NCBI GenBank assembly: GCA_963771505.1
Contig: CAVYTO010000001.1
Coordinates: forward strand, 682,001 to 746,000
Direction of reading: 5' to 3'
From: JAJPHW01 sp963771505
GTDB lineage: Bacteria; Acidobacteriota; Terriglobia; Terriglobales; Acidobacteriaceae
Length of the DNA stretch: 64,000 nucleotides
Shown here: piece by piece, positions 52,600 to 61,836 of the stretch
How positions within the stretch are numbered: the first letter of the stretch is position 1
Layout: each line of letters starts with the position of its first letter
Made by a program: the position numbers and the translations under genes
The notes under the pieces: model-generated
Databases searched by the model: none
Told to the model about the DNA's origin: nothing
The model's input: the letters and a program-made list of their open reading frames with translations, nothing else

Positions 52600-53919
52600 T
52601 AGCAGGCTGCGGAAAAACTCGTTTGGAAGCGAGCACCGTACCACAAGACTCTCTTGTTTCCACAGGACAATCTGATAAGAAGAAGGTATGCGTGGACAAG
52701 ACGAGCAGCAGTTGGACGTGTTCAGCTACATAAGCCCGGAGCAGAGAGTACCGCAAGACCATCCTTTGCGGGCTCTTCGTATCATGGCCGATGAGGCATT
52801 GCGGGAGCTGCAACCACGATTCAACAAGCTATACGCCAAGACGGGGCGGCCGTCGATTGCGCCGGAGAAGTTGTTGCGAGCGCTGCTGCTGCAAGCACTG
52901 TACTCGGTGCGCAGCGAACGGCAGTTGATGGAACAACTGGACTATAACCTGCTGTTCCGTTGGTTCGTGGGTTTGAACATGGATGACGCCATCTGGGATG
53001 TGACCGTGTTCACCAAAAACCGCGAGCGCCTGCTCGACGGGGATATTGCCGAAGCCTTCTTCCAAGCCGTGCTGCAACAGGCCCGCGAGCGCAGTCTGCT
53101 CTCGGACGAGCACTTCACCGTGGATGGAACGCTGCTAGAGGCGTGGGCGAGTGTGAAGAGTTATCAGCGTAAGGATGCTAAGAACACGGTTCCGCCGGAC
53201 GATCCTGGCAATGCCACGGTGGACTTCCGTGGTGAGAAGCGATTCCAACCAGACGCACCAATCGAAGACGGACCCGGATGCGAAGATGGCACGCAAAGGC
53301 AAGGGCAAAGAAGCCAAGCTGAGTTACCACGGGAATCTGCTGGTGGAGAACCGCAACGGACTGATCGTAAACACCCAGGTATTCGAGGCCAACGGAACGG
53401 CGGAGCGTGATGCGGCGCTGGTCATGCTGGAACAGATTCCGGGAACGAAGCAGGTGACCGTGGGCGGTGACAAGGGCTATGACACGACAGATTTCGTGGC
53501 GGAGTGCAGAAACATGAAAGTGACGCCCCACGTGGCCCAAAATCTGGAACGGCCGGGTGGGAGTGCGATTGATGCGCGTACCACGCAACACCCGGGATAT
53601 GCCATCAGTCAGAGGAAGAGGAAGCGTATTGAAGAGTGCTTCGGGTGGCTGAAGACGATCGCGCTGTTGCGCAAGGTGCGGCATCGTGGAATCTTCAAGG
53701 TAGGATGGGTCTTCACCTTTGCCGCAGCTGCCTATAACTTAGTCCGCCTGCGGAATCTGACCATGCAAGCGCCCTGAACCAATGCCGAACTGTGTCGGCC
53801 GAGCTGGAAAGGACCTCCAGGGCCGCAACGAGCGCAACTACAACTCCTCCCTTAGTCATACAAATCATGAAACCTGGACAGCATTTTAGTTAGCACCGTC
53901 ATTTTTCCGCAGCCTGCTA
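52600..53919 (+). mobile_element. IS5-family insertion sequence with CTAG flanks
   Basis: Terminal inverted repeats TAGCAGGCTGCGGAAAAA (52600-52617) and TTTTTCCGCAGCCTGCTA (53902-53919), ~1.32 kb apart. CTAG is present at both outer junctions (52599-52602 and 53917-53920), consistent with the tetranucleotide target of IS5-type elements of the IS427 group. One transposase region is enclosed. Confidence 0.85.
52688..53777 (+). pseudogene. IS5-family transposase, frameshifted
   Basis: The N-terminal frame (52688-53410) has the DDE family start QQLDVFSYISPEQRVPQDHP, LLRALLLQALYSVRSERQLM and FTVDGTLLEAWAS (first Asp). The C-terminal frame continues as SNQTHQSKTDPDAKMARKGK GKEAKLSYHG, GGDKGYDTTDFV (second Asp) and RKRKRIEECFGWLKTIALLR (Glu). 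They are offset by one base: removing the A at 53242 restores EKRSNQTH. An AAGAAGG ribosome-binding site precedes ATG 52688. The element is probably defective unless complemented. Confidence 0.85.
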
Positions 53920-54071
53920 GAGAGGCCCCCTTAAACGCTCATAAGATGAGCATGTAGTTGGGGAGCAAAGTGGGGAGCAAATACACCCAAACGAGACATC
54001 GTTATCCCAAATTAGGCGACTTGCTCCCGAATGTAAGTTGTTAAGAAGATAGAAGCGGCGCGACCGTGGAA

Positions 54072-54113
54072 GGTTTAGCAAACCGCCGCCTTCAGCCACT
54101 CGGCCACCTCTCC
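54072..54113 (-). other. tRNA-Ser(GCU) 5'-half duplicate (attachment-site remnant)
   Basis: GGTTTAGCAAACCGCCGCCT...CCACCTCTCC matches the 5' half of tRNA-Ser(GCU) from the anticodon loop to the 5' end; sequence to the left diverges at 54071. Similar bases follow the 5' end in both copies (GGCGGG...TTTACCACG), so upstream promoter sequence is duplicated as well. It marks the right boundary of the island. Confidence 0.9.
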
Positions 54114-54276
54114 GGCGGGCAGACCTCGATTTTACCACGCACAATACCGAGGCGGCTTCGCTACCGTACGTAACGGTTCGGCAGAACGCTCGTGCTTCTC
54201 CGGCGTCCATCCTTAGTTGTTCGCCCAACCCCTTGGTTCCAACCGCCCCGGTTTTCTCATGCCATAATGTGCTACC

Positions 54277-55977
54277 GTGTCCGGCCAATTATCTTCGCCG
54301 TCGTGGCCAGCCGAAGACCGCTGGATCCCCAAGTCGATTCTGCTACTGCGCGACTACTCGCTTTCTAAATTCGGACACGACCTCATCGCCGGAATCACCG
54401 TCGGCCTCGTCGCCCTGCCCTTAGCCATGGCCTTCGCCATCGCCTCTGGACTGACCCCGCAAGCCGGAATCTATTGCGCGATGGTGACCGGCTTCCTCAT
54501 CTCTGCGCTCGGCGGATCGAAAGCCCAGATCGGCGGCCCCACCGGAGCCTTCGTTGTCGTCGTAGCCGGCATTGTCACCGCTCACGGAGTGGACGGCCTC
54601 TACATGGTCACCGTCATGGCAGGCCTACTTCTTGTCGTGATGGGCGCCACGCGCATGGGTTCCGCGGTGAAATTTATTCCCCGGCCCGTCGTGCTCGGTT
54701 TCACCAACGGAATCGCTGTCCTCATCGCCAGCACGCAAGTTAAAGACTTCTTCGGTCTCACCCTCAATAAAGTTCCCGGCGAATTCTGGTTGCGGATGAA
54801 AGCTCTTGCCGCCGCGTTTCCCACCTGGTCGCCGCGCGCAACCGGCATCGCCGCCGGAACCGTGGCCGTGATGATCGTCTGCCGCATGATCTCAAACAAA
54901 ATTCCCGGCCCGATCGTGGCCATGCTCGGCGCCACGATCACAGTGCGCCTGCTCCACCTGCCGGTCGAAACCATCGGCACCCGCTTCGGAGGAATTCCCA
55001 GTGGGTTGCCGCATCTGGCCATCCCGCAATTCCGCCCTGAACTGATTCACGGGCTGCTCGGCCCCGCTCTCACCGTGGCCATACTTGGAGCTATTGAGTC
55101 GCTCATGTCGGCCATGGTCGCCGACCGCATGAGCCACGATCATCACAATTCCAACGTCGAACTGATCGGCCAGGGCATCGCCAACATGGTCTCGCCCATG
55201 TTTGGAGGATTGCCCGCCACCGGCGCCATCGCACGCACCGCCACGAACATCCGCGCCGGAGCGCAAACTCCCGTGGCCGGAATGGTCCACGCTTTCACCC
55301 TGATGTGCATCCTGCTTTTCGCCGCGCCGTACGCCAGTTACATCCCAATGGCCGCTCTCGCCGGCATCCTGATGATCGTCGCCTACAACATGGGCGAGTG
55401 GCGCGAGATTCCGCAACTACTTCGCCTCACAAAAACCGACATCAGCGTCTGGATTGTCACCTTCGCACTCACTGTCTTCGCCGATCTCACCGTCGCCGTC
55501 GAAGCTGGAATGATTCTCGCAGCCCTACTTTTCATTGCCCGCGTCGCCAACACCACCACCGTCTCGCGCGTCACCGGAGATTACGTCGAAGACGCCCGTG
55601 TTCACATCCTGCAGGATAAAGACATCCCCAGCTACCTCACCATCTTCCGCATCCATGGGCCGTTTCTATTCGGGGCCACCGACAAGGCCGCAACCATCAC
55701 GGAGAATGTCGACTCTCTGCCGCCCATCGTCGTCGTGCGGCTCAGGAACATGACCGCCATCGACGCCACCGGACTCTTCGCGCTCGAAGAAATTGCCCGC
55801 CAACTCCAAGCCAGCGGCCGCACCTTAATTCTCTGCGGAGCGCGCGAACAACCCGCCCAACTCATGCATCGAGCCGAGTTCGAAGAAGTCGTCGGCAAAA
55901 GCAACATCTGCGCCAACGTGCAGGAAGCCCTGCGCCGCGCCGAAGAAGTTCATGCGGAATCTGCCGTCAAAGTGTGA
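54277..55977 (+). CDS. SulP-family anion transporter with STAS domain
   Basis: 566 residues from GTG 54277. The SulP membrane domain (residues ~25-430) shows the family signature region DLIAGITVGLVALPLAMAFA and GLTPQAGIYCAMVTGFLISA, and about 10-12 hydrophobic segments. A STAS domain follows (residues ~445-550; VVVRLRNMTAIDATGLFALE), with the conserved DATG phosphorylation-type motif. It may carry sulfate, bicarbonate or other anions; no carbonic anhydrase adjoins to favour bicarbonate. It is the first core gene after the island. Confidence 0.93.
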   Translation: MSGQLSSPSWPAEDRWIPKSILLLRDYSLSKFGHDLIAGITVGLVALPLAMAFAIASGLTPQAGIYCAMVTGFLISALGGSKAQIGGPTGAFVVVVAGIVTAHGVDGLYMVTVMAGLLLVVMGATRMGSAVKFIPRPVVLGFTNGIAVLIASTQVKDFFGLTLNKVPGEFWLRMKALAAAFPTWSPRATGIAAGTVAVMIVCRMISNKIPGPIVAMLGATITVRLLHLPVETIGTRFGGIPSGLPHLAIPQFRPELIHGLLGPALTVAILGAIESLMSAMVADRMSHDHHNSNVELIGQGIANMVSPMFGGLPATGAIARTATNIRAGAQTPVAGMVHAFTLMCILLFAAPYASYIPMAALAGILMIVAYNMGEWREIPQLLRLTKTDISVWIVTFALTVFADLTVAVEAGMILAALLFIARVANTTTVSRVTGDYVEDARVHILQDKDIPSYLTIFRIHGPFLFGATDKAATITENVDSLPPIVVVRLRNMTAIDATGLFALEEIARQLQASGRTLILCGAREQPAQLMHRAEFEEVVGKSNICANVQEALRRAEEVHAESAVKV

Positions 55978-55998
55978 CTTCGAGAGTCGGCTAGAGGA

Positions 55999-57141
55999 CT
56001 ATTCAACCAGGCGATTGTATTTTTTCAGCACTTCGCGCAGGCGATCGTGCGGCAGCGCGATCACCGTGTGATTGTCGATTCCTGTCATCGTTTCTGCTGC
56101 CACCATCGCGTTCACGACGGCTTCTTCCGTCGCTTGCACAGTGGCAAGAAAAATCGGGTCCATGCTGTCATTCGGAAGCATGGTGAGTTGGTGCGATCCC
56201 TTGGGCGAAGCAGCGCCGGAATTTGCCGTCGAAAACGCGACGAAAATATCGCCGGAACCGTCGCCCGAATAACTGCCGTCGCGTCCTAGCCCCAAAGAAA
56301 CGCGACGCGCAACCCGCTTCAGTTGTGTCGGAATCAGCGGCGCATCAGTTGCCACCACGACGATGATCGATCCTGTGTCCGTTCCATATGCGGGATGCTC
56401 TGGAATTTCTTTGCCCACGGGAACTCCCGCAATCCGCAGCTCGGGACGGCTTCCATAGTTGCACTGCACCAGCACGCCGATCGTATAACCACCTTCTTTA
56501 GCTGATAGCACCCGCGATGAAGTTCCGATTCCGCCTTTGAATTCATTGCACACCATTCCGGTTCCACCGCCAACGTTTCCTTCATCCACATGGCCAGCAT
56601 GCGCGGAGTCGAGCGCATGAAACGCGTCGTCAGCCTTGACATGAAAGCCGTTGATGTCGTTCAGCCAACCATCCCAGGTTTCGGCCACCACTGGCAACGA
56701 CCAGAAATATCCGTCCATGCTCGGACCGCCATGCTTCACCTTCCACGCAATCACCGCATCGCGCACAATGCCGACGCTATGCGTGTTCGTGATCATCACG
56801 GGTCCGTCGAGAAACCCGGAATCCTCAAGCCACGTCGTTCCAGTCATCTCGCCGTTGCCGTTCAGCGTGAACCATCCTGCAAACGCCGCGTCGGTCGAAG
56901 CTTTCCCGCGCGGGAAAATCGCCGTCACGCCGGTGCGCACTGGACCTTTGCCAACCACCAGCTTGCCTTCGCCCGATATCAGCGTGGTATGTCCAACTTC
57001 CACGCCTTTCACATCGGTAATGGCGTTGTTCGCGCCGGGAACGCCGTCGAACGGTACGCCCAAATCCCGCGCTCGAGGTTTGGTCTGGGCAACGGCACAA
57101 CCAGCCACAAAGATGACGGCAACTAACCGCGAAGTTCGCAT
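55999..57141 (-). CDS. P1-family peptidase (DmpA/BapA-like aminopeptidase), secreted
   Basis: 380 residues with a signal peptide (MRTSRLVAVIFVAGCAVAQ). Family motifs: RARDLGVPFDGVPGANNAIT, DVKGVEVGHTTL, TNTHSVGIVRDAVI, GNVGGGTGMVCNEFKGGIGT SSR, where autocleavage before a Ser/Thr creates the N-terminal nucleophile. DmpA-type enzymes remove N-terminal D- or L-amino acids or beta-amino acids. Length is normal. Monocistronic, convergent with SulP. Confidence 0.9.
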   Translation of the reverse strand: MRTSRLVAVIFVAGCAVAQTKPRARDLGVPFDGVPGANNAITDVKGVEVGHTTLISGEGKLVVGKGPVRTGVTAIFPRGKASTDAAFAGWFTLNGNGEMTGTTWLEDSGFLDGPVMITNTHSVGIVRDAVIAWKVKHGGPSMDGYFWSLPVVAETWDGWLNDINGFHVKADDAFHALDSAHAGHVDEGNVGGGTGMVCNEFKGGIGTSSRVLSAKEGGYTIGVLVQCNYGSRPELRIAGVPVGKEIPEHPAYGTDTGSIIVVVATDAPLIPTQLKRVARRVSLGLGRDGSYSGDGSGDIFVAFSTANSGAASPKGSHQLTMLPNDSMDPIFLATVQATEEAVVNAMVAAETMTGIDNHTVIALPHDRLREVLKKYNRLVE

Positions 57142-57249
57142 GATCGCTCCTTACTTTCTGTGCGCCGAAAGTATAGACGACCGCGTGCAGGTTATAGTTA
57201 AAGAGCAAATCACAGGCTGCTAACCACACGGATTCGGGAGGGCGTTGGG

Positions 57250-57477
57250 ATGGAAAACTTAAAGCGGGTCATGTTCGCTACCGGAGCGGGCGCGAGCGCC
57301 GTGCTGTTTCTCAAAGGTAATAAATCGGCGGGCTTTCTCGCACTAGGTACGGGATTGGCCGCGCTGGCCGTCGAATATCCGAAAGCGTTTGCCGCCATGC
57401 GGAACGATCTGCCTGGCTACATCGCCAAAGGTTCCATCGCGGTAAATTTGCTTTCCCGGTTTGCCAATCGCGCTTGA
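57250..57477 (+). CDS. Small conserved-looking membrane protein
   Basis: 75 residues, GGGAGG ahead of the ATG. Two short hydrophobic, Gly/Ala-rich segments (RVMFATGAGASAVLFLKG and SAGFLALGTGLAALAVEYP) followed by a polar tail. Function unknown. It is convergent with the SufT-like gene, 10 bp apart. Confidence 0.6.
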   Translation: MENLKRVMFATGAGASAVLFLKGNKSAGFLALGTGLAALAVEYPKAFAAMRNDLPGYIAKGSIAVNLLSRFANRA

Positions 57478-57486
57478 GCGCGAGGA

Positions 57487-57831
57487 CTAGTCGATACCGA
57501 GCTGCTGTCGCGCTTCCGGGCTCAGGCGTTCAGGACCCCAAGCGGGTTCCCACACAATATTCACCGTCGCGTTTCGCACTCCGGGCATTTGTTCGACCCG
57601 CGCCTTCACCTGGGCGCTGATGTTCACATGCTCCGGACAACCGGGCGAAGTCAACGTCATGTCAACGGTGACATCTTGGTTCGCGTCTTTGTCGTCAGGC
57701 AGCGGAACCACGTCCACCTTATAAATCAGACCCAGATCTACGATGTTGCATGGAATTTCCGGGTCGTAGCACGACTTTAGCGCGCTGAGCACTTCCTCCG
57801 AGGTCAAGGTCGGCATCAAATTCTCCTGCAT
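57487..57831 (-). CDS. SufT/MIP18-family iron-sulfur assembly protein
   Basis: 114 residues (start 57831, or the internal Met 5 codons on). The DUF59/MIP18 motifs are clear: VLSALKSCYDPEIPCNIVDL GLIY, VTVDMTLTSPGCPEHVNIS with the conserved Cys, and VNIVWEPAWGPERLSPEARQ. Such proteins assist iron-sulfur cluster maturation (SufT, PaaD relatives). Here it is not next to suf genes. Function assigned by family. Confidence 0.88.
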   Translation of the reverse strand: MQENLMPTLTSEEVLSALKSCYDPEIPCNIVDLGLIYKVDVVPLPDDKDANQDVTVDMTLTSPGCPEHVNISAQVKARVEQMPGVRNATVNIVWEPAWGPERLSPEARQQLGID

Positions 57832-57872
57832 TCAAGTCTATCGTAAGCGGTCGTAACGGAGACGAAGTTCAC

Positions 57873-58568
57873 ATGAAGCAAAGAATCCAGATCGGTCTCG
57901 CCATCGTCTTAGCCATCACCGCCATCCGCACTGGCTACATCTTGTATCAGCGCCACGAAGCCAACAAAACTCCTCCGCCCAAGCAGGAAACCGCTCTGCC
58001 CGCGGATTACTACGTGGTTCCGCGGAGACTTCACGCGTATGACCTGACCAGCGCAAAGCAACTGAAAGACCAGCCCGCCTGGGTTAGAGATGGATACCGT
58101 TCGACGTATTACGTCTACGACACATCCACACACAGAGTGAACTTCTCGCACGACGCCGGCCTGCTTCTGCCGCTCGAGAAATTGAAGATCGTTACCGTCA
58201 TCCTCGATGCGCCTCCTACAACCCATGGCCCGAAGCAGGTGATGGCAGTCTTCGAAAAAGACGGCAAACAATTCGCATTTCCCATCGGAACGGAAAACGG
58301 CGGAGATTACCAGATCTATGCCGACGACATGCTCTTCATTCAGGATCCGAGGGAACTCTACAAGCACTGGTCAGCCGATGTTTGGGATGCCATCGACAAG
58401 CACGAGGTGCGTCCGGGGATGAATGAACTGCAAGCAGACTTCGCGGTGGGCATGGGAGTGCCGGACGGCGAATCTTCCCCGAAAACCGTCCGCTACGACA
58501 ATGGCGGAAGACCGTTGACAGTTGTATTTCGCGACGGCAAGGCAACGGACGTCAAAGACGGCAAATGA
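57873..58568 (+). CDS. Membrane-anchored hypothetical protein
   Basis: 231 residues: an N-terminal membrane anchor (GLAIVLAITAIRTGYILYQR), then a Pro-rich linker and an extracytoplasmic domain with PADYYVVPRRLHAYDLTSAK and FPIGTENGGDYQIYADDMLF. The late segment (DFAVGMGVPDGESSPKTVRY DNGGRPLTVVF) resembles SmpA/BamE-like or lipoprotein repeats, but no family is certain. It is divergent from the SufT-like gene by 41 bp and convergent with the next. Confidence 0.6.
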   Translation: MKQRIQIGLAIVLAITAIRTGYILYQRHEANKTPPPKQETALPADYYVVPRRLHAYDLTSAKQLKDQPAWVRDGYRSTYYVYDTSTHRVNFSHDAGLLLPLEKLKIVTVILDAPPTTHGPKQVMAVFEKDGKQFAFPIGTENGGDYQIYADDMLFIQDPRELYKHWSADVWDAIDKHEVRPGMNELQADFAVGMGVPDGESSPKTVRYDNGGRPLTVVFRDGKATDVKDGK

Positions 58569-58580
58569 AATCTTGGGGAT

Positions 58581-59006
58581 CTAGACCTTTGGTGAACCCT
58601 CATCCGCCGTTTTTTGGTCGTCCGCGCGAATCACGCCGTCGTCGTTCGCGTAAAACGATCGATGGTCGCCGTCAAGCTGCTGCGGCGTCATCGTGAGTTC
58701 AAATCCGTCTTTCTTGGCGTGGAACTTTACCGTGTAATCTCCCTGCTTCGGTTCTGTCATCCGCCGGGTGAACGAGCCGGAGTGCACCAGTTCGCTTAAA
58801 GTCGGCGAGAACTTTCCGTATTTCTTTTTGTAAGTGTGTTGAGCGCGCAGAACGGTTCTCATATATCCCAGCGCCACTGCCTCCGAATCGCTGTGCGCCG
58901 GGTCGCCCTTGTATTTCGACTGATACGGAGTCTGCGCAACCGCTGAAACGGCCAACAGAAATGCCGCGATGTTCAAGGCTACCGCTTGTTTAAACAGGTG
59001 TTTCAT
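58581..59006 (-). CDS. Secreted protein, pilin-like C-terminal domain
   Basis: 141 residues with a signal peptide (AVALNIAAFLLAVSAVAQ). The mature part has AVALGYMRTVLRAQHTYKKK YGKFSPTLSELV and GDYTVKFHAKKDGFELTMTP, a layout common to minor-pilin/pseudopilin-like acidobacterial proteins (helix followed by a beta sheet), though the typical N-methylation motif is replaced by a cleavable signal. Function unknown; overlap with other genes is absent. Confidence 0.6.
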   Translation of the reverse strand: MKHLFKQAVALNIAAFLLAVSAVAQTPYQSKYKGDPAHSDSEAVALGYMRTVLRAQHTYKKKYGKFSPTLSELVHSGSFTRRMTEPKQGDYTVKFHAKKDGFELTMTPQQLDGDHRSFYANDDGVIRADDQKTADEGSPKV

Positions 59007-59140
59007 GGGTGTTTGTCCCCTCTTTCAGGTTCGGGTCAAATCCGGTCGCACATGTTACTCCCGTAATTGTTGCAGCATTACGGGGCTATGCATCACTCCG
59101 GCCAGCCATTATCCTAACGGAAATCACCTGGAGTATGACT

Positions 59141-59815
59141 ATGAAGGCTGGAACCGCAATGAAGGCTGTGCCGGCGAAAAAGCCGCAGATTCGTATTGCC
59201 GTAGTGGAGAGCGATCCGCTACGCTTTGTTGGCTTTCGGGCCTTGTTCGATGCGGAAACGGATTTCGAGCTGATTTCAGCCACGCTTGCCGAACTTTCGG
59301 CACTTCCAGACATCCACTTAGTCCTGTTGGGCAATCGCAACGGACAAAATCTGTTCGACCTCATGGCCAGCATGAAGGCCACTCGCCCCGACCTGCGCAT
59401 CATCGTGACCGGCTCGGGCATCGACGACGAAACCATTCTCAAAGCAATCGCGTCCGGAGCCAAGGGCTACGTGGACGAAGCCGCCTCCGCCGCCGAGTTT
59501 GTGCAGGCGATCCGCATCGTGCACCAAGGATCGGTGTGGGCGCCGCGCAAAGTTCTCTCCATGTTTATCGAACGTGTGAGTTCCTCGCCGGGGCGTGTAT
59601 TCCCCAATGGCCGAGTGACCTTTACCGATCGCGAAAAAGAAGTCCTCGAGATGCTGGTGGCCGGCCGCTCGAATAAAGAAATCGGCTCCGCGCTGGGTAT
59701 CGAAGAACGCACCGTGAAAGCCCACGTGGCCAAGCTGATGCGCAAAGTCGGAGTGCAGAACCGCATTGCCCTGTCCGTGCACGCCATTACGCATTCGCTG
59801 GTGACCGCGAAATAG
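59141..59815 (+). CDS. LuxR/NarL-type response regulator with degenerate receiver
   Basis: ATG 59141 has CTGGAG 7 bases upstream; an earlier ATG at 59135 is too close. The 224-residue product has a receiver-like domain (residues ~10-130). The phospho-acceptor position reads LVLLGNRNGQN, so the usual Asp appears to be missing; the conserved Lys is not evident either. The C-terminal LuxR HTH is typical (TDREKEVLEMLVAGRSNKEI GSALGIEERTVKAHVAKLM). It may act without phosphorylation. A terminator follows. Confidence 0.85.
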   Translation: MKAGTAMKAVPAKKPQIRIAVVESDPLRFVGFRALFDAETDFELISATLAELSALPDIHLVLLGNRNGQNLFDLMASMKATRPDLRIIVTGSGIDDETILKAIASGAKGYVDEAASAAEFVQAIRIVHQGSVWAPRKVLSMFIERVSSSPGRVFPNGRVTFTDREKEVLEMLVAGRSNKEIGSALGIEERTVKAHVAKLMRKVGVQNRIALSVHAITHSLVTAK

Positions 59816-59836
59816 TCGCGGCACAATAGATTCCGT

Positions 59837-59884
59837 CCCATCCTTGAGCTTGAAAGACACGTATTCAAGGATGGGATTTTTCTT
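59837..59884 (+). terminator. Rho-independent terminator after the LuxR-type gene
   Basis: 11-bp perfect stem CCCATCCTTGA (59837-59847) / TCAAGGATGGG (59865-59875), followed by ATTTTTCTTT. Loop 17 bases. The following 59885-60232 holds no gene that I can support. Confidence 0.88.
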
Positions 59885-60232
59885 TGCGGCGATATTCCGG
59901 TTTAAACCCGCACTATCGCTGTTTTCTGCTTTTTTTTGCTCAGGTCATTCCTTCCGACAGCCGGCTTGAATCATGGTTACTAAAGGACAATGACCCCCGT
60001 AATCTTGTCCGTTCTCACGCCTCGCGGCATACTCGTTTCACCTACCACAGAACCTGGGAGACGAGGTCGGGAGCGGAGATTTAGGGTCACCGTTGCCGAC
60101 CTCGACATTTTTCCGGCGTACCTCCCCGATACACCATTTCAGCTCCGCGTTCCCGTCACTGCCCACTGAAATCCTTTAGAATTCGTATCGACAACCATTT
60201 TCAGGATTTCTGCGCGTGAACGGGAGATTTTC

Positions 60233-60916
60233 ATGAAGAAGCTCGCTGTCGTTAGCGTGATTGCGCTATTTTGCTTGACTGCCACCGCGGATGAACCCCA
60301 GGGAAAAGCTGTTGACCGCATTAAGGATGCAGCCAACGTCTTGAATGAGATACAAGGCGCGCCAGATCAGGGCATCCCCGAAGACGTGTTGGGATCGGCG
60401 GAATGCGTCGCTGTCGTTCCTTCCCTGTTGAAAGGTGGCTTCGTTGTGGGAGCGCGCTATGGCCGAGGCGTTTCCAGTTGCCGGACACCAAAAGGTTGGA
60501 GCGCGCCCGCTTTCTTCACGATCGCCGGAGGCAGTTTCGGGTTGCAGATCGGCGCTCAGGCCGTTGACCTGGTGATGTTGGTGATGAATCAGGACGGCAT
60601 GCACCATCTTTTGGAGAGCAAGTTCAAACTGGGCGCTGACGCCAGCGTGGCCGCAGGGCCAGTCGGGCGGCATGCTGCCGCCGATACCGATTGGAAGCTG
60701 CGCGCGCAGGTACTGAGCTACTCGCGAGCCCGTGGCATCTTCGCGGGCCTTGAGCTCAACGGCGCATCCATCAAGCAGGACAAAGACAGCACCCGACAGT
60801 TCTACGGACGAATGGTCTCCGTCCCGACCTCGCTCGAAGGAAAGATCGCACCACCCGCAGCCGCGTTTCCGTTCCTCGATACGCTGGCGAAGTGGGCGAA
60901 GTCAGCCAGCAAGTAG
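60233..60916 (+). CDS. SYLF/YSC84-domain (lipid-binding) secreted protein
   Basis: 227 residues with a signal peptide (MKKLAVVSVIALFCLTATA). The SYLF domain is recognised from IPEDVLGSAECVAVVPSLLK GGFVVGARYGRG, WSAPAFFTIAGGSFGLQIGA QAVDLVMLVMN and the LGADASVAAGPVGRHAAADT ending, with YSRARGIFAGLELNGASI. Eukaryotic relatives bind phosphoinositides. The bacterial role is unclear. It lies 17 bp before the acyltransferase gene and is probably co-transcribed. Confidence 0.9.
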   Translation: MKKLAVVSVIALFCLTATADEPQGKAVDRIKDAANVLNEIQGAPDQGIPEDVLGSAECVAVVPSLLKGGFVVGARYGRGVSSCRTPKGWSAPAFFTIAGGSFGLQIGAQAVDLVMLVMNQDGMHHLLESKFKLGADASVAAGPVGRHAAADTDWKLRAQVLSYSRARGIFAGLELNGASIKQDKDSTRQFYGRMVSVPTSLEGKIAPPAAAFPFLDTLAKWAKSASK

Positions 60917-60933
60917 GCGCGGCACCATCCTAG

Positions 60934-61833
60934 ATGCGCCAACGACTTGAGTTCGCGCCCGTGTGGCTGCTGGTCAAATTTCTAGGGGTTTTGCCGCGCC
61001 CGCTTGCCAGAGCAGTCGGCATCGGCATCGGCCTTGTCGTCTACCTGCTCCACGCGCGCTTGAGGCATGTGGGGATGCGCAACCTGCAACTGGCTTTGCC
61101 CGAAAAGAGCAAAGGCGAACGTGCCCGGATATTACGCGGTGTTTTCAAGTCTCTGGGCCGGCAGCTGGCGGAATTCTGCCTTCTACCTCGTTACACTTCC
61201 GACAACGTCAACCGAGTCGTCGTATATGACGGCTTCGAGAATTTCGAGCAAGCTGCCGCGCGCCGCAAAGGCGTGCTTTTTCTCACCGCCCACCTCGGCG
61301 GATGGGAGCTTTCGGCTTTCACTCATTCCCTTCACGGACATCCGCTGCACGTAGTGATGCGTCCACTCGACAATGTCTACCTCGACCGGCTTACCCGCCA
61401 ATATCGCACCCGGCATGGTAACTCGATGGTGGGAAAAGGCGATTCGGGCCGGACGTTGCTAAAGGCCATTAAGGCAGGAGAGACCGTCGGTATCCTCGCC
61501 GATACCAACATGACGCCGCCGCACGGAGTGTTTGTGGATTTCTTCGGCATCCTCGCCTGCACCGCCGACGGCCTGGCCCGGCTTGCTTTGCGCACTGATG
61601 CCGCGGTCGTTCCCGGATTCACGATCTGGGACAACGTACTGAGAAAGTACCGGCTGCGCTTTGATCCAGCCGTGAAATTAATCCGCACGGGAAACGACGA
61701 GGCCGATATTATCGCCAACACCGCTCAGTTCACGAAGATCATTGAAGACTATGCGCGCCGCTATCCGGACCAATGGCTGTGGGTGCATCGGCGTTGGAAG
61801 ACGCGTCCCGCAGGCGAACCGAGTCTTTATTAG
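60934..61833 (+). CDS. LpxL/HtrB-like lysophospholipid (lipid A) acyltransferase
   Basis: 299 residues. One N-terminal membrane segment (AVGIGIGLVVYLL), the HxxxxE acyltransferase motif as HLGGWE (about residue 121), then a DTNMTPPHGVFVDFFG loop and PDQWLWVHRRWKTRP at the end, typical for LpxL/LpxM and for phosphatidylinositol-mannoside acyltransferases. It would add a secondary acyl chain to lipid A. It is convergent with nusB, 3 bp apart. Confidence 0.9.
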   Translation: MRQRLEFAPVWLLVKFLGVLPRPLARAVGIGIGLVVYLLHARLRHVGMRNLQLALPEKSKGERARILRGVFKSLGRQLAEFCLLPRYTSDNVNRVVVYDGFENFEQAAARRKGVLFLTAHLGGWELSAFTHSLHGHPLHVVMRPLDNVYLDRLTRQYRTRHGNSMVGKGDSGRTLLKAIKAGETVGILADTNMTPPHGVFVDFFGILACTADGLARLALRTDAAVVPGFTIWDNVLRKYRLRFDPAVKLIRTGNDEADIIANTAQFTKIIEDYARRYPDQWLWVHRRWKTRPAGEPSLY

Positions 61834-61836
61834 CGG

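Noticed and set aside
52688..53777. Programmed frameshift producing a fused IS5 transposase
   Set aside because: The required shift is +1 at a site without an obvious slippery heptamer or pseudoknot; a one-base insertion explains it more simply.
53917..54288. 123-codon minus-strand frame spanning the right attachment site
   Set aside because: It crosses the tRNA 5'-half repeat and has no coding motif. Only the short CSPLCSPT stretch near 53965 might be a vestige of an integrase 3' end.
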